NCBI GenBank assembly: GCA_004764695.1
Contig: SMSO01000032.1
Coordinates: forward strand, 6,282,668 to 6,346,667
From: Schizochytrium sp. TIO01
Taxonomy: Eukaryota; Sar; Bigyra; Thraustochytrida; Thraustochytriidae
DNA: 64,000 nt
Direction: 5' to 3'
In this document: positions 43,965-54,639 of the stretch, one piece after another
Layout of the letters: each line of letters starts with the position of its first letter
Position numbering within the stretch: position 1 is the first letter of the stretch
Notes under the pieces: model-generated
Databases searched by the model: none
What the model was told of the DNA's origin: nothing
What the model saw: the letters and a program-made list of their open reading frames with translations, nothing else
Program-made: the position numbers and the translations under genes

Positions 43965-45052
43965 GAAGCCGTGCGCCTTCCGCCGCGTTCGCTCCTTTCG
44001 GCGGCTCTGGAGCTCTGCCTCCATAAGCCTTTTCTTTCATCCAACCATTTGCGATCACTTCGTTTGCATTTGATTGAGCCATCACCAATTGCGCGTGCGT
44101 GCCTGTCCAGGGAGGCCGACTCTTCATGTACGCAACTCCTACCGATTGGGCTATGTAAACCCTAGTTATATTCCACTCCATTCCTCGACCTTTTCATGGC
44201 GTTCGCAGCGAAGTGCCGTCTATTCGGAGCAGGTTCGCAACAATGGGCGGCATCGACGAGGGAAGCTGTCTCCTTGTACCTCGCGGCGCTGCAGATACCA
44301 GGGGCCTACGCGTATCGACGGTACGAAGGCACGACTTTCTCGAGAGGGCTTTGTTTTCCTTCGTCAATTCTATGACATTTAATCTTATAATTCTAACTCA
44401 CAATCATTTTTATTATTATTTTTAATTTAAAAAAACAACAAAAAAAAACAACAAAAAAACTTATCATCGAAGTGCCCTTGCTTACTCAAAAAAATGTGCG
44501 AAAAGAACCTTTGGTCGATGTGCGAGTTCGGAAGACTCGCGAAAAATGTGCAGAGACCCACTGTTCTTTGGAGCTGTGCTTATTATTAAATTATCAATAA
44601 TAATAATATTATTATTATTGCTATTCTTAGAAGGGAGCAGGCAAGTTTACAAGCAAGCAAGCAAGTGCACAAGGCCTACGCATTTCCCTAAAGAGCCACT
44701 AGCAGGCGGGCGCTCCCTCTCACCTGGTGGGCGCCTAAGAGTGTAATATCTAAAACTATAGTAGCTATCGACACTCGCACTTAAAAGGAAGATTAGCCTA
44801 GGGGTATCTACTGCTCAGCTAGGCTGCCTTCTATTTCTATTGATTCTAAAATTTTTATTGTAAGATGAAAGAAGGAAGATTTTTCTGTCTGTATTTCTAT
44901 GGAAAGAAAGAGAAAGAGCGAAGAAAAATACGATTAAAAGAGTCATTGAGTTTGTCATGAATTGTGGTTCTGGGTTCTGAGGAAAACAGTCAATCGGCGA
45001 CTCTGGACAGAAGAACTTGGAGCAGAAAGCGACCCGAGACTCGGCCAGAGAC

Positions 45053-45079
45053 TGCCTGCCTGCCTGCCTGCCTGCCTGC
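45053..45079. repeat. (CCTG)n microsatellite
   Basis: Six CCTG units in GC-rich sequence. Confidence 0.9.
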
Positions 45080-45189
45080 GGACAAGCCCTCTCCTCGAGG
45101 CCCCAAGCACGGCTTTGTGGCTCCGAATAAGAAAGGCAGCCGGCGGCCTCTAGGACCGTGTGCTGGACCTAGCGAATTCACTTTCTCTC

Positions 45190-45318
45190 GCTCACTCACT
45201 CACTCACTCACTCACTCACTCACTCACTCACAAACGTGCATAAATGAATTATAAATGAATTACAAATGAATTATAAATGATTTATAAACGATATATAAAT
45301 CATTTATAAATGGTATTA
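45190..45318. repeat. (CACT)n followed by ATAAATGAATT-type repeats
   Basis: CACT units at 45190-45232, then imperfect 11-base ATAAATGAATT/ACAAATGAATT units to about 45318. Confidence 0.85.
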
Positions 45319-45762
45319 TGGCAATTGTTATGGGATATAGAGAGAGAGTAGAAAGTGAATAGGAAAAAGGTAAGAAATGACGATGATTGAGAGGAAAGCC
45401 AAAGTAAAAACTCGACCAACTCGAAATCAAATCGAAAAGTAAAGGTCAGGAAATCGATCGATCGCTATTCGAGTGATTCATCGATCGAGTGCGTACTCAC
45501 TCACACGCAGGCAGGGCAGAAAGCAAACTGCTAAAGGCAGGCCGCCGGTCTCCGCTGCGCTTCTTCGTGAACGCGTGTGCGGCGAGGACCTTGCGCAGTT
45601 CCTGCGGCGTCGCGAGGATTAGTCGAAGAGATTCCGCAGGACTGAACTGGTTTTGATTCATCGCCATCGGCACTCGAAGACGAGCTGTGGAATTGCGATA
45701 GAACCGCGCCACTTCGCGCGTTAGATTCAACCGGGTGGTAACGGGGAAGAAGTCATCCCGCC

Positions 45763-47868
45763 ATGGCGGAGCTCCTCAGACAGGACTCAGGCCTAAGGGC
45801 CCACGAGACTGCCTCGATGCAGCGCGACGGACTTGGGACGGGTGCAAGCTCGAGGGACCGCTTAACCCGCGAGGGCGCCAACGCGAGAGATCGCAAGCTT
45901 TCTTGGTCCTCGATGCTTGCGTCTACGCTGATGGGCGATAGAAGTGCAGAGGATTTCGACAGTGACAATGATGGCGTCGACGACGACAATGTGGACAGTG
46001 ACTTCGAGGATGCTGAGCAAGATGGAGACAGTGCGTACGGATTTGGAAGCACCCGGCATCGCGTAGCAAGGGCATTTTCATTGTCATCTTACCTGGGCGT
46101 GATCAACGTCTTTAGCACAGCCAACGGCGATGAAGATGCGGACTACTGCGACAGCGAGGGTGGTTTCACGCCGCTTTCGCCCCACACGCCCATCTCGGGA
46201 AGGCGTAACTCATGGGCAGGAAGCTTCTCCCCACTCAGACCTTCAGATGCCACTGATACAGGATTGTCAGCGATGGACTCCCCAAGGCAACTATCAGGAG
46301 ACAACCCTGCTGGATTACGATGTGTTAGCCGCGGCGGGCAACCACACATGCGCCTGAGGCCGCTCGTGCTTCGTGAAGCAGCGCCCGAAATGGGTTCATC
46401 AACGCCTCTGTCTTCGCCGTATTCGTTGCCTCCAGAACAGTGCGGCGAGCAAGAACCTGAGCTGGAGTTCGAACCCCAATCGACTGCCGCAAGCAAACGT
46501 GCTCGGTACCTGTGCAAAATCAATCCGGATGGTAAACCTATGACAAAGGAAGAAGAGCTCGAGGCCATGTACAACAGCTTTGCATCGGGTGAGCAGCTTC
46601 CGACGCCGCCCGAGGCAGAGTTCAAGAAGCCCGCCCCAGTGGCTTGTCCCAAATCGCCCATGAGTACAGATTGCGTCACACCATACACTGCAGAAAATGA
46701 TGTGGACGTGGACCTGAACGATAGCAACGAAGACACATTCTCGGTGATTGATGAGGATTGCTGCTTTATATGTATGGCACCTTTCTCCGACGACGATGAG
46801 TCAGAACGAATCGAGCTCCCCTGTGTCCGCGGATGTAATAAAACCCCGGTCCATGCTAAATGTATTTTTGAGTGGCGAGAGCATCGTAACAACTCCAAAG
46901 AGGCCTCTGGCACATGCCCGTTATGCCGTGGCCCTCTAGGCTACATTAAATATCTTCCACCAGACCCTCTGAACCGCGCTGGGTTCGTAGTCTTTGAGGC
47001 TCGCCGTGAGTTTGTATTGCACCCAGTGCCACGTGAGCATGGCACACTTCGCTGTTTTGTGCGCGTAACACCCTCTGGGTGGCTGGGAGTAAACTCCTAT
47101 CAAATGTATATTCAAGCACCCTGTGCGCTACCTTATCCTCAGGGATCGCTGCCTCTTGCGGAGGGTCCTGTTCAGGGCGACCAACTTTTGATGTGCGCGA
47201 AGAAGCGAAATCCTTTTTTTGGCTCACCTCGAGTTGACATTACACTAGATCGAAATGGTAAAGACTACGATACAAAGGGGCCGAATTATATCGGTCATGT
47301 GAACTCGAACTTTATCGGCCTAGAACACACTGTTGTACAACCCTACCAAATGGATGACAAACGCACTGGGTATCAGGAGCTTGCTTGCGTCATGTACCAG
47401 CAGAACCGTATTGGTATGGGTATGGGTCCTCGCAGGATGCGTGTTTGTATACCGGTCACAGAGGAGCATGAAAATTCTGACGAGCCAGCAACAACGGCGA
47501 TGTACCGACCTTCTCGCAAGAAGGATAGTCTTGCCTCTCTGTTGCAGAGTTCCACGCCTGATGAGCTTATCTCGAATCAAATCGTGCAATATGGTGAGAA
47601 TCGGGAGCCTAGCTGGCTTGAGGCGATCCAAGCGTATTCTCTCGACTTTTACGGGCGCGTTACGCTTCCCTCAAACAAAAATTTTCAGCTCTGCTTACAC
47701 GATGATCCAGAGGCAGCCGACACCTGTGTTTTGCAATTTGGCAAGATTGTATCACACGAGAGTAATGACGTAGCAGTGTACACCTTGGACTTTCAATATC
47801 CTATGTCACCATTACAAGCTTTTGGAATTTGTATTAGCGCTGCTGACCGGAAATTCATGTGTGCTTAA
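45763..47868 (+). CDS. RING-CH (C4HC3) plus C-terminal Tubby domain protein, putative E3 ubiquitin ligase
   Basis: 701 aa, single exon, ATG in the strong context CCGCCATGGCG. Residues 1-~320 are Ser/acidic and likely disordered. A zinc-binding module follows: Cys334-x2-Cys337-x16-Cys354-x3-Cys358-x5-His364-x2-Cys367-x17-Cys385-x2-Cys388, the C4HC3 order of RING-CH/MARCH-type fingers, with Trp371 after the His. Residues ~425-701 match a Tubby domain throughout: LRCFVRVT, QLLMCAKKR, DTKGPNYIGHVNSNFIG, ACVMYQQNRIG, GPRRMRVCIP, SYxLDFYGRVTLPSNKNFQ, LQFGKI, and a C-terminus YPMSPLQAFGICIS ending near ADRKFMCA. Tubby domains bind PI(4,5)P2, and RING-CH domains recruit E2 enzymes, so a phosphoinositide-directed ubiquitin ligase is the natural inference. 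There is no transmembrane segment, unlike many MARCH proteins. Confidence 0.9.
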   Translation: MAELLRQDSGLRAHETASMQRDGLGTGASSRDRLTREGANARDRKLSWSSMLASTLMGDRSAEDFDSDNDGVDDDNVDSDFEDAEQDGDSAYGFGSTRHRVARAFSLSSYLGVINVFSTANGDEDADYCDSEGGFTPLSPHTPISGRRNSWAGSFSPLRPSDATDTGLSAMDSPRQLSGDNPAGLRCVSRGGQPHMRLRPLVLREAAPEMGSSTPLSSPYSLPPEQCGEQEPELEFEPQSTAASKRARYLCKINPDGKPMTKEEELEAMYNSFASGEQLPTPPEAEFKKPAPVACPKSPMSTDCVTPYTAENDVDVDLNDSNEDTFSVIDEDCCFICMAPFSDDDESERIELPCVRGCNKTPVHAKCIFEWREHRNNSKEASGTCPLCRGPLGYIKYLPPDPLNRAGFVVFEARREFVLHPVPREHGTLRCFVRVTPSGWLGVNSYQMYIQAPCALPYPQGSLPLAEGPVQGDQLLMCAKKRNPFFGSPRVDITLDRNGKDYDTKGPNYIGHVNSNFIGLEHTVVQPYQMDDKRTGYQELACVMYQQNRIGMGMGPRRMRVCIPVTEEHENSDEPATTAMYRPSRKKDSLASLLQSSTPDELISNQIVQYGENREPSWLEAIQAYSLDFYGRVTLPSNKNFQLCLHDDPEAADTCVLQFGKIVSHESNDVAVYTLDFQYPMSPLQAFGICISAADRKFMCA

Positions 47869-48528
47869 GTTGCAAGTCATAATTTGACTTTCTCTATGGT
47901 TCACACAAGTAGTCTCGTTGCCGGAGTTTAAGCAATTCCGCAATGCCATCGATGTTTCTTGCTTTCCATTTCTGTGTGATTTGACCAAAAGCAATAACAT
48001 AGAATTAGGTGTCGTCGTGTTTCAGGTGATGGTGTTTTCGTCGATTTTGAAATGTGTTCTTCTTATATATTCCGCCATTCTTCTCTTCTTTGTGTACGAA
48101 ATATTATCCCAATTCTCATCAAATTTCTTAGGGTGAGACATTCCCAAACAACCTTTGTTAAAATTCCAAATCGACTGATTTTGTTAGCATAGTTTACCTC
48201 TAGATTCAGGCAGTCGACCCAAAATTTGCCGTTTAGTTTAATAATGCTTTGCTCCTCCCCCCTCTAGTCTATTGTCTAACCCAAGTACAATAGACATGTG
48301 TAGATGTTGGGTAGCGTGCGTTAATAATGTAGCAATATATAAATATAATATGGCCTTTATTTGATGAACTATCATTTCCTAAACAAAAAGCAAATATTGC
48401 TTGTTCTCCAATGTCATTTCACCTTCTCTAGCAAATATACCAAAATAGTCTTCAGAAATCAAGACACAAAATAGATCTTATGGATAGAAGGAACACTTGA
48501 ATAATTCATCTGTTACCAAAAAGCATTA

Positions 48529-48742
48529 TTGCGGGAGCACGGGGAGTGGTCATGCTATCAAACAGCAACAAACATCATAGCTAGGAACATGGGGGTGATC
48601 ATGCTACTTAACAGCAAGAATCCTTGTTTATAGCGGGGAATGCGGGGAATCATAATACTTCCCAAAACGTGGAGCCCTCTTTATAGCCGGGAAATCGGGG
48701 AATCATAATACTAAAAGGTAGAGCCTTCTTTATAGCGGGATC
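48529..48742. repeat. ~50-bp minisatellite, four to five degenerate units
   Basis: Units start near 48529, 48579, 48631, 48683 and 48732 (partial). Each begins TAGC-GGGAA-like, then GGGG-A/G-AT-CAT-A/G-ATAC/GCT, and ends CCTTCTTTA-like; the third and fourth units share GGGGAATCATAATACT exactly. Confidence 0.8.
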
Positions 48743-48835
48743 AGTAAATTTGATGGTATTGTATAAATGGGCTGCAGTCCCTCAACCTCAGTATGAAAAG
48801 AAAGCAGTTCCCTCTGTACAATCCTCGCGTCCACG

Positions 48836-49063
48836 ATGCTTAAGCAGGAAGCCACTCAGGTGATATCAGCGCATGAAAAGGTGCAGCAAATGGTTTTTGA
48901 AGAAGAAAAGGCTACTTGGGTTACCATGGACTGCGAAAACGAAGATGGCCAACAAACCAGGCTGCTGGAACCCTGCAATGAGATGTGCGAAGTATCAAGC
49001 GAGACTGACTCAGATTTTGAGCTAGGAATAGTGGTGAATCCTACGCAAGACGATTCAAGTTAA
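48836..49063 (+). CDS. 75-aa acidic mini-ORF, paralogue of the one at 51213
   Basis: 75 aa from ATG. It shares with the 51213-51431 frame the start MLKQ, a central QQ-x-L pair, and the block PCNE-M/I-CE-V/L-SSE-x-DSDF, then VN-x-TQDD; about half of the aligned residues are identical. Similarity weakens upstream of the ATG but seems to continue some 90 bases past the stop. It could be a small gene or a remnant of a dispersed element. I do not recognise the protein. Confidence 0.4.
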   Translation: MLKQEATQVISAHEKVQQMVFEEEKATWVTMDCENEDGQQTRLLEPCNEMCEVSSETDSDFELGIVVNPTQDDSS

Positions 49064-51212
49064 ACATAAACCAAGGTCTGAACCGAAGGTGTGATATAAA
49101 ACAAAGTCTATGGGTTAGTGCAGCTGCCACCACATACGCTTGTTCGTAAACCTTCTGCTACTATGATAAGCTTACGCAAACTTGCTTTAGATCTAAGCAG
49201 ATTTGTGGAGAATATAGCCTGGACATGTCTAATATCCGATTACTATAATACGGGCCTGGACCGAGCAGTAGATTTAAAAGACCAGAAGCTCCTTCTATAC
49301 CATGAAACTTCACGTCGCAGTATTTGAGGGTGTCTCAGCTTGTCAGTCCCTTTGCTAATCTTGCCGAGCCCAAGTCTATAATTATATTTGATAACCAAAA
49401 GTGCGATTTTGACACATTTCTACGTTTATTAAGATTAGCTAGGCCTATAGCCTAAGCAATAAATGGAACACAATAGAACAATGCTTTGCAACTGTGTACC
49501 AATGATGGGAACTAATTCATGATGAGAAACTTGTCGGTCAGATCATTAGGTTGGACTGCGATGCTAAAAATCGTCTCTCTTCCAACTTATTAGGTTTGGG
49601 CTAGTTGTGAGAGCACTGTCAGAGCGACAACTTGCTGCAGTGACAATAATACGTGTCTAATTTCCTAACATATTTTGTAGGAACTATGCTTTGCGCTCTC
49701 GAATGATGGCCAAATAGCATTGATCGCAGGTAATGTCGAGCACCAGACAGTACATGCCTGAAGAACGTGCGATGCTGTAAGACACTGCTATCATCACTCT
49801 CACTAGTCAGAGGCACTGAGTTGAGCATAGCAGTTCATTCCCAACTGGAACTGAGCGAAGAACTCGCGCTTAGAGCGATTTTGAGTTAGTAGGAAGGTTA
49901 TACGAATGATGTTCCGCTCTAAACCAACCATGAGTCAAACATTGTCTTCGAGTTTTTTGCTCATTTGGAAGAGAGCCTTTTGTCAGCATGGCAGTGAAAC
50001 GTATAGATTGCATATCAAAAAGCCCGCCAACACAACGTTTTTGTGAGGAGAAGTAGAATTTACCGCCAAATCTGCGTCTGTTCTCTCTTATGAGCTCTAT
50101 TGTATTCCCCACGCGAGTGTTTTTTGAGCATGGTACGGCACACATGCATTCCCTTGACTTGAGATGTTATGACATGAACAGCATATACGGCTCTTTATTC
50201 CCTGTATCCCCCTTGTACCCTGGCGAATTGGTAGTACTGGTGTGCCGAAGACAAGGGCGTACACGTTTTAGGGAACACAGAAATCCCTTGATTTTTCGCC
50301 AAGACGCGAGACAGTTTTCAGAAGACGTTAGCTACATAGAGGGTACTCAACAGTATATCCCAAATATCTCAACTTTTTAATGCACCAAAACTAAGTATTT
50401 GCTTTGCATTCGGTACCACTTTTCCCAAAACTAACTTGTAAGAAATATTCGGAAAATAATTTGTCTTAACTGAAGCAACATCTCCAATACCACTAGTTCT
50501 TCAAAGATATAGTCATACCGAGGCTCTAGTAGTTAAGGGTTGGTTATGGTTAATAATAAATAACTATTAACACAAGCAAAAAGTGTCCTATATATGTATT
50601 CATTTTATTGTTGTTCTATGAGTAGACATAGTTACAAAACACTGTGTCTTGTAGAGAGATCATATATATATCAGCAGACAACAGGAAAGACTTAGCGATT
50701 AGAAGAGTTAGTAACTATCCACCAGCCACTGAGAGGCTCTAAAGTGAAATACACCCCATGGGGGTGTAGTATAGGAATAGGGTGGAAGTAAAGTGGTCTA
50801 TTCTCGTGGCGCAACCCAAAATGTTCTGCCTATTTATGAAGCAAAATTGAGCAACATTGAGGTGAATTGACAGAGGCTTCGATCGCGCGCAGTAAACTTC
50901 ACTTTTCTCGACAGCCAAAGCTCGTAGCTAGGAGCTGAAAAGTGTGCCGAGAGCGCCTCGGCACGGTGAAGAGTCCTGGAAGGAAGCCTTCTTCCTAAAA
51001 GTGTTCTGGCCTAAAACTGAAGGACGGGGGAGCAGCATTTGGCGGATAGCGAAGCAGTTGCGAGATAGCGAAGAAGACACTTTAACACGATGAAAAGTGT
51101 TAAAGGTGGGGCTTGTCACTTATGAGTGTTGCATTTGGAGGAGCAAACCCTTAATCTCAGCACCAGAAGAAGCCTATTGTTCCTACTAGGCCTAAAGGTT
51201 TTAGGGAATATT

Positions 51213-51431
51213 ATGCTTAAGCAGAGAACTGTTCAAGACATAGGAGCTCACAGAACTCCTCAGCAAATACCTTCTAAAGAAGAAGCTACAGGCCCGGCTA
51301 AGGATGAAGATCAACAAATTAAGCTGGATGGGCCCTGCAATGAGATCTGCGAGCTATCAAGTGAACGTGATTCAGATTTTGATCCAGAAATTACTGTAAA
51401 TATTACTCAAGACGATTTAATGCCAACATAG
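51213..51431 (+). CDS. 72-aa acidic mini-ORF, paralogue of the one at 48836
   Basis: 72 aa from the ATG at 51213; the frame is open further upstream without an ATG. It shares MLKQ, PCNEICELSSE, DSDF and TQDD with its paralogue 2.4 kb upstream. Many differences are third-position changes (CAG/CAA, GCGCAT/GCTCAC), suggesting the copies diverged while under coding constraint. Function unknown. Confidence 0.4.
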   Translation: MLKQRTVQDIGAHRTPQQIPSKEEATGPAKDEDQQIKLDGPCNEICELSSERDSDFDPEITVNITQDDLMPT

Positions 51432-51644
51432 AAGACCGAAGAAGATGATATCATGGCTTACGGAAAAGCGTAATTATCGCCACGTACACTTGCTGAAAAT
51501 TCTATAAGCATTATATAATACGTGAACGCAACTTATTTTTATTTTTATGTCATCAACACGTCCACAGCCCCAGTGCGCCTTTGCGAACCTGTATCAGGTT
51601 GCTTTCTTACATTCTGACGAAAAATGCCTACATCAGTTGCCCGA

Positions 51645-53387
51645 CTATAAACTCATGTACTTCAATGAGTCGTGAGCCAACTCTTCATCGTTATTGTCGT
51701 CATGGTGATCAGTTTTATTCGAACTACTATTGGTCCTCTCAAATACTTTGACGTGATCCTTGTTTGCGTCCGATATCAATACAGGGCCAGTTTGATCTGT
51801 TTTTTTGGTTGTAGCTGATGGGTCGGCCGATACATTGGCCTTCTGTTGATCTTGTGCTTGTTGTTCTTGCTGATGTTCCTGTTGTTTCTGTTGTTGTTTC
51901 TCAACTCTAGTTGAACTTGAGGAACGGGAGAAAAACGAAAACATGGATTTTCCACCACCGCCTTTGGAAGATGGGGTAGCGTCACTATCCTTGCCCGGAG
52001 CTCCGACGGAAGCAGCAGCACCATTTGCAACCGAGGCAGACCCAGCGCGACTTGTACGTCCCGCCATACGAGCCTCGGTTTTGCGAATTTCCTTGTATTT
52101 CATCTCTTCCTCGGCACGAACGGCTTGAACGAGGGCTTCCATAGCCTGGCGTTGGTCCAAAATGAGCTGGTCGATGTCTTCTTGAGCCTTGCGTTGTTCC
52201 TCAATCCGAATTTTCTCGCTCTCAGCCTTGAGCATCGCTGCAGTTTTGCCGTCGAGGGCAGCGATGCGCTGCGATTCTTGAAGTTTAAACTGGTTCGCCT
52301 GCTCTTTGATGCGCTCTTCAAGCTGTTTGACCTTATCTTGTGAATCCTTAAGCTGCTTCTTACTGCTGCGTAAATCATGTTGTGTCATTTCGAGTTCTTC
52401 CTCAATTTCTGCGTAGGCAACTTTGCGAGATTCTTCCGTTTCGCGATACCGCTCTTCGAGTTCTGCACGCCGGGCCTCATCTCCGGACGTGGCGCGTGAG
52501 AGTTCTTGTTCGGAAGCTTTGAGTGCATCCTCAAGTTCCTTCACACGCATTGAAGCTTTGTGTGCTTGGTTGGATTTTTCTCGCAACTCCTGTTCGAGGT
52601 TTTCGCTCTTAGCCTTGTACTCTTCGAGCTCACTTTGCACTATAGACATACCAGTGAACTCCACAAGTTGTTTCTCGAGAGACTCTTTCTGCTTCTGCAT
52701 GGCTTTGAGCTGCTTTTCAAGATCAACCGTCATTTGCTTGTTGCTCTCTGTGCGTGTAGCCTCTTGTTTCGCTAGCTTTTTAAGTTCCTCCTCTTGGGCC
52801 TTTGCTTTGCCTTCCCAGTACTCCATCTGTTCGAAAAAGTATTTCTTATCTTTGTCAAATTCCGTATTTTTGTTTGAAAGAGAGGATTCAAGCTTATTAT
52901 TGGTAGACTCCAAGTCGCTCAGTTTGAGCGCTGCCTCGCCAAGCTCATCTCTAGCCTGGTCAGCGCGCGCTGTTACCTCCTCAAGACGTGCCTTGATCTC
53001 CTTTTCTTCAATACGAACCTTGCGCAGCACACTAGCCTGCTCCGCGAGATTTTCGCGTGCTGTGTTGAGCTCCTGCTTGGTTTTTTTCAGTTCTTCGTTT
53101 TTCCTACGCAACTGATCTTCCAGCTCCTCTACTTGTGCAGCCATTTTAACTGCCAGATTCATGGATGTTCGCTGGGCTGTGCTCTCGATTTTGGATTCTA
53201 CTTTTTCAGTGCCTGAAGAACTCAAGTTGCTGTTACTTGTGCCGACGCTAATGTTGGGACTCGGGCTGCTGGACCGCACCGGGGCGGCTGGGTTCAATGC
53301 GGGCACATTCTGTGAGGGCGGTGGGTTTCCCAGGTTGCCGCTGTTGCTGCGTTCCTTGCCCTTCTCCTTTTTCTTAAACATCTTCAT
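51645..53387 (-). CDS. Long coiled-coil protein with low-complexity ends
   Basis: 580 aa, single exon. The N-terminus is basic (MKMFKKKEKGKER) then Ser/Pro/Asn-rich to about residue 70. Residues ~82-450 are nearly continuous heptad-rich helix (Glu/Lys/Leu/Gln), with short breaks. The C-terminal ~130 residues are Ser/Gly-rich with a Gln run and a His/Asp/Asn/Glu tail. No catalytic or membrane motif is visible. Coiled coils of this type occur in cytoskeletal, centrosomal and vesicle-tethering proteins; matches to a named family by composition alone would be unreliable. A second ATG two codons in (residue 3) is equally possible. The opposite strand carries Ser-rich open frames that are shadows. 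Confidence 0.8.
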   Translation of the reverse strand: MKMFKKKEKGKERSNSGNLGNPPPSQNVPALNPAAPVRSSSPSPNISVGTSNSNLSSSGTEKVESKIESTAQRTSMNLAVKMAAQVEELEDQLRRKNEELKKTKQELNTARENLAEQASVLRKVRIEEKEIKARLEEVTARADQARDELGEAALKLSDLESTNNKLESSLSNKNTEFDKDKKYFFEQMEYWEGKAKAQEEELKKLAKQEATRTESNKQMTVDLEKQLKAMQKQKESLEKQLVEFTGMSIVQSELEEYKAKSENLEQELREKSNQAHKASMRVKELEDALKASEQELSRATSGDEARRAELEERYRETEESRKVAYAEIEEELEMTQHDLRSSKKQLKDSQDKVKQLEERIKEQANQFKLQESQRIAALDGKTAAMLKAESEKIRIEEQRKAQEDIDQLILDQRQAMEALVQAVRAEEEMKYKEIRKTEARMAGRTSRAGSASVANGAAASVGAPGKDSDATPSSKGGGGKSMFSFFSRSSSSTRVEKQQQKQQEHQQEQQAQDQQKANVSADPSATTKKTDQTGPVLISDANKDHVKVFERTNSSSNKTDHHDDNNDEELAHDSLKYMSL

Positions 53388-54639
53388 CTTAGAGGCTTGT
53401 AAGTGTGGCTGTTGTCAATCGCTAGGCAATTCCCACTCCCTTTTTACTCTTTAGCAATAAAGTCTATAATCTTTGCAAGTCGTCTCTAATAATTTTTGGG
53501 AAGAGCCTCTGCCTAAAATTTGTCTGATCAACAAATCTTTGTATCGAGCAATAACAACAACAGATCAGAGTTTCACTTTATTAGCACAACGGAATCTGTT
53601 GTCGGCCTTCTTTTCGAGGATCCTCAGCTTTCGAGAAATAAGTTGTCCCACAGAAATCTTCGGATACCTGATTCCTATCACTAGTCACCACTACTACGTC
53701 ACGACGACGAGCCTCTCAAGGTAAGAGCAAAGCAGCAAAATCGTCGTCAAAGAAATACGAGATCTTCTCGTATGACTACTTGTGCTTGTTCACCTCAGGC
53801 TGTCAGACTATTGTTCGATCAAGTGTTGCCCTTGTCAAATAGGACCGAGATATTCCGGTACGAAGCGAGTCTCAGCTTTGCAGCGAGTAAGATCTTGTGA
53901 CAATCTATGAGATTAAGCAAGGTTCCTAATTTTCTGATTTGTCCCACCACGGTCTTGATAATCTTTATGGAAAACAACAGATGACCGATATCACACTCCA
54001 AGGTTTGGGCGGGTCGAGGTCCAAGGCGATAAAATGTTCTGACCTTTCTTTGCCTCAATGCCCCCACTTGGATCTCTGTTCCTTCAAAGATTCAGGGGAT
54101 TAGAGTCTGTTTTCTTAGGCTATAGCCGCTCCACCGACAACGCTAACGAGGCCGTTCTCGCCACAGAATCGACAAATCTGCACGAAGTTAAAGCAGCCTC
54201 GCCCTACAGATCAGTCACACCTGCGTAGCGCCTTCGCTAGGCAGTCGCGCGGTGGGCCGCAGAAGCAGGATGCCAACTGCAAGATCGCTACGACCCTTGC
54301 GATAGGTCGCGGTCGTACTCCTGATATTCGGAAATGAAGTGGAATTAGTTTGGGATTTTAGGCCTTTTAGAACCTTATTTTCTTGTATACTATAAAGTCG
54401 ATCAAGCAACCCAAGGGGCAGCAGAATAGACCACTTTATTGAAAACTATAATAAATCTGGTAGGAATAAAATCTCGATAAGGGAGGTAACATATGCCTGA
54501 GCTTATGAACTTATGGATTGCTGAGCTGCTAGTGTCTTATTTCTTCAAGAATACAATTACTTTCCAAAGCTTTAACTTGAGAATATAATCCCATCCTTGT
54601 CATGCTCTAGTCAGATTTTTTTGAGTTTAAGAAGGGTTA
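53388..54639. other. Intergenic region, no gene seen
   Basis: 5' flank of the coiled-coil gene followed by mixed-composition DNA with only short frames. No repeats or RNA genes recognised. Confidence 0.5.

Larger units (their letters stand above)
41802..45762. other. 4-kb intergenic region with a second microsatellite island
   Basis: A 91-codon ATG frame at 42381-42656 lies here, with no motif and low confidence. From ~42.95 kb onward, simple repeats return (AGAA, CCTG, CACT, ATAAATGA), plus a 23-bp tandem duplication at 43919-43964. The last few hundred bases must contain the promoter of the RING-Tubby gene. No RNA gene seen. Confidence 0.5.
47869..51644. other. Intergenic region with minisatellite and mini-ORF pair
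   Basis: 3.8 kb between the convergent RING-Tubby and coiled-coil genes. Apart from the minisatellite and the two paralogous mini-ORFs listed separately, I see only short frames, including 50090-50380 (96 codons from ATG, no recognised motif). The content looks like degraded mobile DNA, but I could not place it in a family. Confidence 0.5.

Noticed and set aside
46143-46913. 256-codon minus-strand frame
   Set aside because: Antisense to the RING-Tubby coding region, no motif, no supporting context.
49340-49450. PiggyBac-like DDE transposase fragment (…IIIFDNQKC…)
   Set aside because: A single short Asp-Asn match in one frame without neighbouring motifs; not enough to claim a family.
52423-53115. 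230-codon Ser/Cys/Phe-rich + strand frame
   Set aside because: Shadow of the coiled-coil gene; Ser/Leu/Phe content mirrors Glu/Lys/Arg codons on the other strand.
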